Assembly: GCA_965197575.1 (NCBI GenBank)
Contig: OZ240214.1
Location: 2,542,001 to 2,606,000, forward strand
Length of the DNA: 64,000 nucleotides
Direction: 5' to 3'
DNA from: VXOI01 sp965197575
GTDB taxonomy: Bacteria; Chloroflexota; Dehalococcoidia; Lucifugimonadales; UBA3495
A program made the translations under genes and the position numbers. Below are positions 34,162-42,946 of the stretch, piece by piece. The notes below the pieces were generated by a model, which saw only the letters and a program-made list of their open reading frames with translations, was not told where the DNA came from and searched no databases. Numbering within the stretch: position 1 is the first letter of the stretch; the number at the start of each line of letters is the position of its first letter.

Positions 34162-34203
34162 TTCTTCTCCTTTCGCGACGGTCCCACCGCCAGCCATGCC
34201 ATG

Positions 34204-35094
34204 TTAGCTTCCTTGAAAAGACGGACGGTCTGCTTCATTGTGTGCCTTGAGCGCGTCCATCGCCTGCAACATGGCGATGTGTTCTAGCCGTTGCTGCTCC
34301 ATCAAGTTGCCAATATCCACCGGGTGGTATTTCCCCGTGTTGGCGTTCCGGTTGAGGTCATATACCCCGATCTCGCCGTGAAGCTGCCACTCCCCGATGC
34401 CGGCGGTGAACGGTTGGGGATTCCGGTTGAGATCGTCCATCGCGTCGAGGATTTTCCGGCCCATCTCTTGGGCTAACTTTGCCCGCCGGTCCCGGTGTAC
34501 GTTTACACTCTTCCAGAGGCTCTCTCCATTGTCGTGCCAGTCGGCCCATTGGCAAGTCAGGTTGGTGCCGCTGGCAAACAGGATGTTGCCGATGTTTACC
34601 GACCCGGGAGCGACCTCCGAATGGTAGATCATGCCAAACCTGGTGGCGCCGTCCTGTACGTAGCCGTCAACTTCGGCGTGGAAACCGTCGCTGTCCCGGA
34701 ACCAATGACCTTCCGGGTAAGTCCTGGCCGCGAGCACTGCCTGGGTGGCCTCGGGCGGAGGCGCCCAGAACCTGAACCAGGGAATCGCAAATTCGTTGGC
34801 AGCCTGGCGGCAGTGGTTGACCCGGTTGCGGTCGCTGACCTCGACGATGGCAAGAGGATTGTCGTCGGCGTCCAGGATAACGATGTCCGGCCTGTAACTC
34901 AGACCGGAAGGCGTTTTGCGGAACCGCTCCGACTCAACCCAAGCCGCCCAGGGCGGGACTGCCCACAGGTGGGTATGATCGTTGCAGGTAAAGGCTATGT
35001 CGGCCATTTTCCAGGCGGCCTGTCCCGCTATGTCGGACCGCAGGAATTTGAGCAGTTTGCCCTTGAACTCGCGATGGGGCGCGTTTTCGCTCAC
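34204..35094 (-). CDS. Putative PD-(D/E)XK-type nuclease of a restriction system
   Basis: The 296-residue protein is not matched to a named family. It contains a nuclease-like beta hairpin, SYRPDIVILDADDNPLAIVE, in which Asp and Glu are spaced as in PD-(D/E)XK enzymes, followed by VSDRNRVNHC. Further Trp-rich segments (PWFRFWAPP; ICQ-like CQWADWHDNGESLW) follow. It begins 30 bases after a DNA methylase-HNH gene on the same strand, which is the main reason to consider it a restriction partner. The usual K after the Glu is replaced by S, which weakens the assignment. Confidence 0.5.
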   Translation of the reverse strand: MSENAPHREFKGKLLKFLRSDIAGQAAWKMADIAFTCNDHTHLWAVPPWAAWVESERFRKTPSGLSYRPDIVILDADDNPLAIVEVSDRNRVNHCRQAANEFAIPWFRFWAPPPEATQAVLAARTYPEGHWFRDSDGFHAEVDGYVQDGATRFGMIYHSEVAPGSVNIGNILFASGTNLTCQWADWHDNGESLWKSVNVHRDRRAKLAQEMGRKILDAMDDLNRNPQPFTAGIGEWQLHGEIGVYDLNRNANTGKYHPVDIGNLMEQQRLEHIAMLQAMDALKAHNEADRPSFQGS

Positions 35095-35124
35095 GGTGAA
35101 TGTTTCCTTATCGTTGTTGCCCAG

Positions 35125-36519
35125 CTACGAGGCGATGCCCAACTCCCGTAGGCGGGCGAGCAGGTATTCCTGGGGTCGGTTGCCCTTAACCCGGTTGCAG
35201 TGGGCGCAGAGCAGTTGCAGGTTGTCGATGTGGTCGTGGCCGCCGGCGTCCTGGGGGATGACGTGGTCAACCTCCAGGTGGCGGAACTCAAAGGCGGAAC
35301 GGCACCCGCTGCAACGGCCCTCCTGCTGGCCGAAGAGGACGTGCTTGTTCTGGCGGTAGGGCCTGGGCGCGTCAATGTCGGTGCGCCTGGGAATGTCGGT
35401 GCGGGCCGTCACCAGTCGGTTGTGGAACAGGTCTCCCATTGATTGCTGCAAACGAATGTTGACCAGTTCCACCGCTTTCGGTGAGATGTCGATGCCGATC
35501 CAGCGGCGGTCTAGATTCTCTGCTGCTACGCACGCGGTCGCGCAGCCGCAGAAAGGGTCCAGCACTACTTCCCCCTCTTTGGATGACGCCTTTATGATGC
35601 GTTCAAGTAGCGCCAGTGGCTTTTGGGTCGGGTACCCAACCCGCTCTCTGGCCTGCGAGTTTATCGGTGGTATGTCCGTCCAGACGTTATCGACCACGTT
35701 GCCCGGCATCTCGTTCAAATATCGTTTAAGGCGAGGCCGCTGCCGGGGATTGTCCGGATACCAAATCCGGCCCTCGCCATCCAACTTGGCCATGGTTTCC
35801 TGCGAGTATCGCCAGCCCTTCACCGGGGGCGGGTAGCCCCGCCACTCGTAGGTCAGGTTTGGTCGAGGATTCGGACTGGTCATGTTGTCTAATGTGTACG
35901 GGCCTCGCCCATTTTTGTCGTCGTAGCGGTAGTAGCGTTCAACGTACGCCTGGTCATAGGGAACTCGGACGTCGTTGATGTTGATCTGGTCGCCATAAAA
36001 TAGGATGATGTCGGCCACGTTTCCGAAAGTTCGGGAATCGCTATGCGCCGATGTCCGTTTCCAGGTTATCTCGGCCATGAACTTCCCTGACCCGTAGATG
36101 CTGTCCATCAGCATCTTGAGGTAGTGGCTGGCCGTGGGATCGCAGTGCAGATAGATGGACCCGGTGTCCTTCAGCACCCGCCGCATCTCCAAGAGCCGCA
36201 CCGCCATCATGCAAAGGTAGGATTGCATGCCCTTGCCGTGGGTGAGCCCTGCGGTTTGCAACGCCTGATACATCGGGGGTTGTTCGTCGGCAACCAGCCC
36301 CATCCAGGCCACGTCAAGGTCGGACAGCGTCCATGTGTCCTTGAAGGCTGCTCCGGCGGCGGCGCTGCCCACCGGAGCGGCGTAGTTGCGGTTGGAGTTG
36401 AAGGGAGGATCCAGGTAGATGAGGTCAACCGAAGCGGAATTGAGACCGCGCAGAATATCCAGATTATCCCCGGTCCAGATGGTTCTGTCAGCAAAGTTGG
36501 TCACGCCATACCCCCGCAA
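35125..36519 (-). CDS. DNA methyltransferase fused to an HNH domain
   Basis: The 464-residue protein has the catalytic motif first (LIYLDPPFNSNRNY, DPPF at 37-40) and AdoMet motif I later (VVLDPFCGCAT, about 317-326), the order of beta-class N6-adenine methylases. A C-terminal HNH nuclease-like domain (about 399-445) follows: CSGCRSAFEFRHLEVDHVIP, then HIDNLQLLCAHCNRVKG. Methylase and nuclease in one chain suggests either a self-contained restriction-modification protein or a targeting domain. Motif I has an unusual CGCAT instead of CGSGT, so AdoMet binding may be altered. The next gene downstream may be a further nuclease. Confidence 0.85.
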   Translation of the reverse strand: MRGYGVTNFADRTIWTGDNLDILRGLNSASVDLIYLDPPFNSNRNYAAPVGSAAAGAAFKDTWTLSDLDVAWMGLVADEQPPMYQALQTAGLTHGKGMQSYLCMMAVRLLEMRRVLKDTGSIYLHCDPTASHYLKMLMDSIYGSGKFMAEITWKRTSAHSDSRTFGNVADIILFYGDQININDVRVPYDQAYVERYYRYDDKNGRGPYTLDNMTSPNPRPNLTYEWRGYPPPVKGWRYSQETMAKLDGEGRIWYPDNPRQRPRLKRYLNEMPGNVVDNVWTDIPPINSQARERVGYPTQKPLALLERIIKASSKEGEVVLDPFCGCATACVAAENLDRRWIGIDISPKAVELVNIRLQQSMGDLFHNRLVTARTDIPRRTDIDAPRPYRQNKHVLFGQQEGRCSGCRSAFEFRHLEVDHVIPQDAGGHDHIDNLQLLCAHCNRVKGNRPQEYLLARLRELGIAS

Positions 36520-36570
36520 AAGTATGGCATAACCGGGGGCGGCGCGTCACCCCGGCGCCCAGCGGAGAAC

Positions 36571-36795
36571 GCAGATGCAGTGACTACCGTCCAATGCCGA
36601 GGCCACCAAGGTCAGTAGCTTGTCGCCGACGTTGGCTCGTCCCGGGGAATCGCCGAGGTCTACGTGACGGTCTACCGGGCCACTCAGATCCAGATGGTGG
36701 GCCAGAGTTACCAGCAGGAACAGCCCAGCGATGGCCACCAGACGGTGATCGCCGAAGGCAACGTGGATGCGGTCGGGCTGCTCAGCTGGTAGCAT
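36571..36795 (-). pseudogene. IS1380 transposase N-terminal fragment
   Basis: From ATG 36795 the product MLPAEQPDRIHVAFGDHRLV, then DRHVDLGDSPGRANVGDKLL, aligns with the N-terminus of the IS1380 transposase at 4665. Homology stops after ASALDGSHCI. Only about 75 codons remain. The sequence upstream (36796-36830) also resembles the left end of the other copy. Confidence 0.7.
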
Positions 36796-36932
36796 CTATT
36801 AGGCGCTCCTGATCTGGGATAGGTTTTGTGTCTCAAGAACCAATACTCCCGAACAGAGGGGCACTTTCTTACTCACTTAGCACGCCGACGGATTCACTTT
36901 TTCGGCGGATCCTGGCCAAGGATTAACCGACA

Positions 36933-38387
36933 ATGAACACTCAACCCGCCGGATTGCGAACGCTGCACTTCAGAACCGCAGTCCTGCGCAATCTGATTTA
37001 CCACAGGGCCCTAATCCTTGAGCCGATTAGGCGCATGGCCTTTCGCAACATGCGCCATCTCTCAGATGCTATGGCGGACCACGGCGCGCCGGCCGACGCG
37101 GAGGTAGGGTCTGTGGGATTCAACGAGTGGGTCCGAGAACTCCAAGACCGGATGCTCCGAGACCAAGGCTCCGAATCCTCGGAGCTGGACAGAGTGCTGG
37201 TCCAAATCGCAACATTCACGCCGGTGAAGCTCTACTTGGGCCTGCTCTATGCCGAGATTGAATACCTGGAACAACAGACCGATGAACACCCTCTGTCCGG
37301 CAACCAAGACCTCCGCGACTTCCTACGGGACAACGGCGACCTTATCGAGCATTCGAAGCGTTTCAGACATGGAATGCTTCATCCCAGCGGGCAAAGCATA
37401 CCGTCTGAAGAGGCATGGATATCTAGCGGCTTCCACCACGATTTGCCGAGAGCGCAGATGACGATTGACGCCATCATCAGAGAAGCCAGGGAAACGCTGC
37501 GCTTGGAAGTCGAAAGCGCACTATTGGGGCTTCCCGAATTGCAGCGGTGGCATTGTTACCAAGAATTTCTGATGTGGCTGTCCAACGATAACGCCACGCT
37601 CTTCAACGATACCCGGTGCAATCAGTTGATCCAAGAGATCGAGCGTCAGAACAACGAGTACCCGAGCATACTTCGGGAGGCAGAATCAACGCAACCGACC
37701 GAGGTCCAACTGGAAACGAACAGGTTACTCTTCCAGTGCTTGAAAAACCTGCACCACCCGGGGGCGCTCGGGGGCGAAGTCTCGGAGGAGGATTCGCCGC
37801 AGCCGGGGATGGACCTGCGCTTTTTGAAGCGGGTCGAATTTGCGGCTAATCCGCCGGCAACGATAAAGGAATGGGACCGACAAGCGCGGCATGTCCGAAG
37901 CAACCTCACCAACTACAGCTTTCTACTGGATGCCGTAGGAGTCCTTCTCAACGAGACCAGGAACCAGGTTTTCATTGACCGGACAGCTGGCGATCCCGAC
38001 GACCCGGACGGACGGATACGTGCGGCCATCGAGAGGCTCGCATTCGACCAGCGACAATCCATCGCTGGTCAGTCAAAGGTTTGCCTGGCACTGCTTCAGG
38101 GCTTGGTACAGGCATACGAGAACGTAAGGCGCCAGAACCCCCAGATGGGAAACCCCCATGTTAATGCGGTGATTGCAGACGGAGGAGCAAAGAAAACGAT
38201 CCAAACCTTCCGAAACATTGTCTTTCACGTTGCGGAGCCGTTGTTGGACCCATACGAGATAGACGACGATGCTTCCCGGGTTGGACCTCAGCCGCTACAT
38301 GACCTGTTCTTGGGATTCTCAATGTTTCTTGGGTCCATGACGGCTACAGTTGGTCCGGTAAACACGGCCGGTGGTACGCCCCAGTGA
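36933..38387 (+). CDS. Protein with two HEPN-type RxxxxH motifs
   Basis: The 484-residue protein has no recognised name. It is helical and carries two canonical HEPN ribonuclease signatures: RHGMLH at 145-150 (context SKRFRHGMLHPSGQ) and RNIVFH at 427-432 (context TIQTFRNIVFHVAEP). They are preceded by long amphipathic helices. Two HEPN motifs in one chain would allow intramolecular dimerisation. HEPN proteins are common toxins or effectors in defence systems; here it lies next to a methylase-nuclease pair on the opposite strand. The start ATG 36933 is preceded by AGGA at about 11 bases. The activity is inference from motifs only. Confidence 0.5.
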   Translation: MNTQPAGLRTLHFRTAVLRNLIYHRALILEPIRRMAFRNMRHLSDAMADHGAPADAEVGSVGFNEWVRELQDRMLRDQGSESSELDRVLVQIATFTPVKLYLGLLYAEIEYLEQQTDEHPLSGNQDLRDFLRDNGDLIEHSKRFRHGMLHPSGQSIPSEEAWISSGFHHDLPRAQMTIDAIIREARETLRLEVESALLGLPELQRWHCYQEFLMWLSNDNATLFNDTRCNQLIQEIERQNNEYPSILREAESTQPTEVQLETNRLLFQCLKNLHHPGALGGEVSEEDSPQPGMDLRFLKRVEFAANPPATIKEWDRQARHVRSNLTNYSFLLDAVGVLLNETRNQVFIDRTAGDPDDPDGRIRAAIERLAFDQRQSIAGQSKVCLALLQGLVQAYENVRRQNPQMGNPHVNAVIADGGAKKTIQTFRNIVFHVAEPLLDPYEIDDDASRVGPQPLHDLFLGFSMFLGSMTATVGPVNTAGGTPQ

Positions 38388-38687
38388 ACGTCGGAGGAGT
38401 TGGCCAGAACAAAGCTTGGAAGGCCTCCTCTTGCCCTACCCCGGGAAACCCCGAACCGTTCCGGAGGGTGGCTTGGAAGCGTCGTGAGGTGCGATGCCCG
38501 TCTCGGTGATTAGCCGCGAGTCGGTCCAAGAATAGATCGCACCTGCGTCGCGCTTCAGCGTTTCCTGGATGAGGGAACTCGCCGGACGTAGTAACCTGAG
38601 TTCGGGAAAGGGATGCCTCCCAAGGGATGCTTCCCAAAGAAAGAACGGGTATTCTTTCTGGTAGACGATACCAAGGAAGCATCCTTC

Positions 38688-39043
38688 ATGAGTCTACTTA
38701 AACTGTTCTGTGATGTCGATGATTTCTGGCAAGCTTTCCAACCGCATTGGCGCCGGGTCACGCTGGTGCAATCTCCGGAGCGGAGGGTTCGCGCACCACA
38801 GTTATCCCCCAGCGAGACCATGACGATTCTCATTCACTTTCACCAGTCCCACTACCGCACCTTCAAAGCCTGCTACACTGAATACGTCCAACCCCGCCTT
38901 AGCGCCGAATTCCCGGACCTGGTCAGCTACAACCGCTTCGTTGAGTTGACTCCTACCGTGCTCATCCCGCTGTTAGCCTACCTGCAACAGCGCCAAGGCA
39001 GTTGCTCCGGCCTGGCCTTCGTGGATGCCACCGCCATCTCTGG
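38688..39043 (+). pseudogene. IS982-family transposase N-terminal fragment
   Basis: From ATG 38688 the product MSLLKLFCDVDDFWQAFQPH, then LSPSETMTILIHFHQSHYRT, is characteristic of IS982 transposases, up to the first catalytic Asp region GLAFVDATAI. It is cut there and joined to the Fn3 fragment that follows. The C-terminal two thirds of the transposase are missing. The 300 bases before it (38388-38687) hold no gene. Confidence 0.8.
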
Positions 39044-39049
39044 CCCGAC

Positions 39050-39364
39050 ATGCCCCGGAACCTGACGGTCATGATGCTCGACCCTGGCGCCGTCAGGCTG
39101 AACTGGTACCCGCCGGCACAGCGTGCCAGTGACGTGGATGCCTACCGCATCTACCGGAAACGGGCCGACGACAACCGGGGACTGGGCGCCTCCTACCGGG
39201 ACCACGTCCTGGTCGCCCTCACCGGCAACGCCGAGACGCAATTCATCGACCACACAGCGGAGCCCGGCGTGACCTACGAGTACGGCGTCGCCGCCTACCG
39301 GGACGGCACCCTGCACCCGCTGGGCCAGATTTCCAACCGGGCCTACGCCCGGACCTGGGAATAA
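39050..39364 (+). pseudogene. Fibronectin-III-domain protein, 3' fragment
   Basis: This open frame contains one Fn3-like domain: LTVMMLDPGAVRLNWYPPA, then VDAYRIYRKRADDN, then GVTYEYGVAAYRDG. An apparent ATG at 39050 lies at the joint with the IS982 relic. There is no export signal, so this is most likely the C-terminal end of a larger secreted Fn3 protein that was truncated by the element. Confidence 0.6.
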
Positions 39365-39429
39365 CCGGACAGAACGGGGTCCCGTCATCCCGGCGGGACC
39401 CCACACCCGTCACGGAGGCCAGACATGCC

Positions 39430-39918
39430 ATGCGGACGCCAGATACGCCAATGGCAGAGAGCCACGCTCACCTGAACCGCTGGCCCAGGGCAGCGGCGAC
39501 ACTGATCGACTTCACCATATACCTGGGCCTGATCGTCGTCATCGCCACGGTCAGCGTGGCCACCGGGCACGAGTTCAACCAACTGGCGATCCACATCTCC
39601 ACCCAAGCCGCCAGCGTGGCCTACCATGCCGTCACCATCCACCATTTCGGCGCCACCCCCGGCCACCTGGCCGTCCATGCCCAGGTGGTCAACGACGGCA
39701 CCGGGGAGAAACTCTCCATCGGGCGGTCCACCGCCCGGGCGCTGCCGGGAGCCCTGGACTGGCTGTTTGTGCCCATCTGCATCAACGCCGCCCTCGTAAT
39801 GACCAGGCCCGACCGCCGGCACATCTACGACCTGATCACCGGCGCCGTCGTGGTCAGCCAGCCGGAGACCGGCGCGCGGAACGCGCCAGAGACCGCGAGC
39901 GGCCGCGCTAGTCTGTAA
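39430..39918 (+). CDS. RDD-family membrane protein
   Basis: The product of up to 162 residues (ATG 39451 is an alternative start) has the RDD pattern. There is an Arg-x-x-A-x-x-Asp first helix (WPRAAATLIDFTIYLGLIVV), a central segment (YHAVTIHHFGATPGHLAVHA) and a last helix pair ending RRHIYDLITGAVVV. It is an integral inner-membrane protein of unknown transport or stress function. It stands alone between the Fn3 fragment and the sensor-kinase gene. Confidence 0.75.
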   Translation: MRTPDTPMAESHAHLNRWPRAAATLIDFTIYLGLIVVIATVSVATGHEFNQLAIHISTQAASVAYHAVTIHHFGATPGHLAVHAQVVNDGTGEKLSIGRSTARALPGALDWLFVPICINAALVMTRPDRRHIYDLITGAVVVSQPETGARNAPETASGRASL

Positions 39919-40013
39919 ACAAAAATCCGCCCGGGTCGCCGCACGACCACAACCACACCGGCCAATCACTGAAGAGAACCATGGACCACGCCAGCACAGG
40001 CCACCAAGCAAGG

Positions 40014-42395
40014 TCAGTCTGACGGTCTCGGCTCCCGCTCCTCCCCCAACCGGTACCCGATCCTCGGCTCATTGAAGATGTAGGTGGGATTCTCCGCGTC
40101 TTCACCCAGCTTGTCCCGGAGGTTCTTCACGATGGTCCGCACCGGCCCGGAACCGCCGGCGTGCGCCGGACCCCAGACCCGCAGCAACAGATCGGCGTGG
40201 GTCACCACCCATCCGGCGTTGGCCGCAAGCTCGGCCAGCACCCGGTACTCCATGCCGGTCAGCCGGACCGGACGGCCCGCCATTGAGACCCTCCGCTCCG
40301 CGAAGTTCACCGTCAGGTCCCCCAGCACGCAGGGCTCCGGCGGCGCCGGCCTTTCCACCGGGGCCCGCCGCCGCAGCACCGTCTGAATCCTGGCCACCAG
40401 CTCCGTGGGCGAGAAGGGCTTGACGATGTAGTCGTCGGCCCCGGCCTCCAGCGCCCGGGCGATCACCTGGTCCCTGCCGTAGGCTGACAAGAAGATCACC
40501 GGCACCCCGGCCAGCTCGGGGACGCTCTCCATCAGCTCCACCCCGTCAGTCCCCGGCAGCATCAGGTCCAGCAGCACCAGGTGAGGTTTCTCCTCCCTGA
40601 TGAGGCGGCCCACCGCCTCCGGGTCCCCGGTCACCTGGGGCACGTAGCCCGCCTCCGAGAGCACGTCCCGCACGTACCTGAGGGTCTGCGGATCGTCGTC
40701 CACCGTGAGGATGCGCACCCGCTGCGGCACCCTCCCCCCGGAATGGGACGCAGGTCTGGCGGGCAGGGGCGTCTCCGCCGCCGGGAGGGTGAAGGCGAAC
40801 CTGGACCCCAAACCCAGCCCATCGCTCTCGGCCCAGATACGGCCCCCATGGGCCTCCACTATGCCCTTGCAGATGGCCAAGCCCAGGCCCGAACCTACGG
40901 TTCCCCTCACCGGGCCCTCCGCCCCCGGACGGGAGAACCTGCGGAACAGGTGCGGCAGCCGCTCGGCGGCTATGCCCGCCCCGTCGTCGGAAACGGAAAT
41001 CTCAACCTGGACGCCGCTCGGCGCCGCATCCACCCGGATGGGGTACCCCGCCGGAGAGTGCCGGGCCGCGTTGGACAACAGGTTGCCCAGAACCTGCACG
41101 ATGCGCCGCCGGTCCGCCATCACCCAGGGCAGGACCGGCGGCAGGTCGAGCCGGATGTCGTGCCGGGCTCCGCCGCTCAGGAAGGTGTTCCTGGCCCGGT
41201 CCACCAAGTAGGCCGCATCGGAGGACTCGGGGGAGATTGACAGGGTTCCGGCGTCGATGCGGGCCACGTCCAGCAGGTCGGTGATCAGGCCCTGCATCTG
41301 GTCGGCCTGCTCCCGTATGATGCGGTGGAACTGGCGCATCTCGGCCGGGTCCAGGCTGTCCTGGGCATCCATCAGCGTGTCCGCGGAGCCCCTGATGGAG
41401 GTCAGCGGCGCCCGCAGCTCGTGGCTGACCATCCCCAGGAACTCGGCCCGCAGCCGCTCCAGGTCATCCAGCGCCGTCATGTCTTGCAGGGTGACTACGA
41501 ACGACTCTAACTCCCCCTCATCCGACATGATGGGCGTGGCGTTGAGCAGCACGGTGACGCTCCGTCCATCGGGGACGCCTATTATGATCTCCTCGGCCCG
41601 CACCGTCTCTCCGCTGCTCAGCGCCTGGGCCAGCGGGAACTCCGCCAGGGAGATCTCCCGGCCGTCGGCCCGCCGCAGGGTCAGCGTCGCCAGCAGATCC
41701 TCCGCCGACTGGTCGGGGTTGCGGAGGCCGTCGACGATCCTTCTCGCCTCCCGGTTCAACGACAAGGGAACTCCGGTCCTGGCGTCGAAGACGACCACAC
41801 CCACCGGCGAGGTGTTGACCAGGGTCTCCAGGTAGGCCCTGGCCCGCTGCTCCTCCCGGTACCGGCGGGCGTTGGCGATGGCCATCGCCGCCTGGGAGGC
41901 GAACAGCACCAGCACATCTTCGTCCTCTTGGGTGAACTCCCGGCCGCCCTCCTTGTCCGATAGATAGAGGTTGCCGGCGTGCTCGCCCCGGTGACGGATG
42001 GGCGCACCCAGGAAGGTGCCCACCGGACCCAACGGCGGGTCGATTGCGGGAAGGCCAACCGACGTGGTGTGGCCGGAGAAGTCCGCCAGCCTGAGCGGTT
42101 CGGGAATCATGCTCAGGTAGTCGAAGAACTCCGGTCCGCCGGGCAGCTCCAGGAACCGCTGGCGCTCTTCGGGAGTCAGGCCGGAGGTGATGAAGTCCTG
42201 CAACTGCCCCTGCTCGTCGAGGGCGGTGATCCCGCCCATCCTCGCGCCGGTCAGGGAGCGCGCCCCGTCCACGACCCCCTGGAGCACGATGCCCAGGTCC
42301 AAGTCTTCGGTGATGCGGATGCTGGCCTCGCTGAGCCGGGAGAGCCGCTCCCGCAGGGCCTGATTTTCATGCAACAGATCATCGGGATTCTGCAA
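40014..42395 (-). CDS. Hybrid sensor histidine kinase with receiver and winged-helix output
   Basis: The 793-residue protein has an N-terminal GAF domain (about 20-180), a PAS-like domain (190-310) and a HisKA with phospho-acceptor His 325 (MVSHELRAPLTSIRGS). The HATPase follows (NLLSNAARHSP; DDGAGI at 470-475; GSGLGLAICKGIVEAHGG near 501-518). A receiver domain has phospho-acceptor Asp 610 (HLVLLDLMLPGTDG). A C-terminal OmpR-type winged helix (about 695-785: RPVRLTGMEYRVLAELAANA) completes it. Sensing, phosphotransfer and DNA binding are thus in one soluble chain. No membrane segment is seen, so it senses a cytoplasmic signal. It is transcribed alone. Confidence 0.9.
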   Translation of the reverse strand: MQNPDDLLHENQALRERLSRLSEASIRITEDLDLGIVLQGVVDGARSLTGARMGGITALDEQGQLQDFITSGLTPEERQRFLELPGGPEFFDYLSMIPEPLRLADFSGHTTSVGLPAIDPPLGPVGTFLGAPIRHRGEHAGNLYLSDKEGGREFTQEDEDVLVLFASQAAMAIANARRYREEQRARAYLETLVNTSPVGVVVFDARTGVPLSLNREARRIVDGLRNPDQSAEDLLATLTLRRADGREISLAEFPLAQALSSGETVRAEEIIIGVPDGRSVTVLLNATPIMSDEGELESFVVTLQDMTALDDLERLRAEFLGMVSHELRAPLTSIRGSADTLMDAQDSLDPAEMRQFHRIIREQADQMQGLITDLLDVARIDAGTLSISPESSDAAYLVDRARNTFLSGGARHDIRLDLPPVLPWVMADRRRIVQVLGNLLSNAARHSPAGYPIRVDAAPSGVQVEISVSDDGAGIAAERLPHLFRRFSRPGAEGPVRGTVGSGLGLAICKGIVEAHGGRIWAESDGLGLGSRFAFTLPAAETPLPARPASHSGGRVPQRVRILTVDDDPQTLRYVRDVLSEAGYVPQVTGDPEAVGRLIREEKPHLVLLDLMLPGTDGVELMESVPELAGVPVIFLSAYGRDQVIARALEAGADDYIVKPFSPTELVARIQTVLRRRAPVERPAPPEPCVLGDLTVNFAERRVSMAGRPVRLTGMEYRVLAELAANAGWVVTHADLLLRVWGPAHAGGSGPVRTIVKNLRDKLGEDAENPTYIFNEPRIGYRLGEEREPRPSD

Positions 42396-42946
42396 CTTCC
42401 CACCCCCGTTTAATTGCCTTAGGCCCCTGGCGCCCGTAGTGAGACCCGGGCTGGACGGGTGGCGGGATTTAGGCCGTGCCCAGCGTTTCCAGGAACCAAT
42501 TTTCTCCGAATCCAGAACTCTACGCTAATTATACGCTCATGAATCTTGTGAATCATACCTGCTACACAGCAATGGGGGTAAAGTAAAGACTCAGTAACTC
42601 TGCGTTGGTAGGGGTAGAAGCGCTTGGCTTTCGAGAGGCCAACATACGCGCTGAATAAAGCGGGCCGCCCGGCTGCTGCCGGGTGCGTGCCTCCACCTGC
42701 GCGCGTCCGCCGCAACTTTCCAGCAAACGCCCACCGCAGGACACCAGCCGGTTCCGGCGCGGCAGAGGCGATTCCAGCAAGAGTTCGTGATTCTATCACC
42801 CGCAAGTTGTCCATCGCCAACCCGGTTAGTCTGGCCGCGGCGCTGCCGCAGGTTTTCCTCTCAAAATTCCCGGCCCCGGCGGGTGTCCGCGCCGCACTGG
42901 GCGCCACGCGTGCCGCGCCCTGAAACAGTCGTGAGGAGGAGCAACA
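42396..42946. other. Intergenic region before the first giant secreted gene
   Basis: About 550 bases without a supportable gene, between divergent genes. The AT-rich part at 42520-42600 is the likely promoter zone for one or both. A clean GAGGAGG lies just before ATG 42947. Confidence 0.4.
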
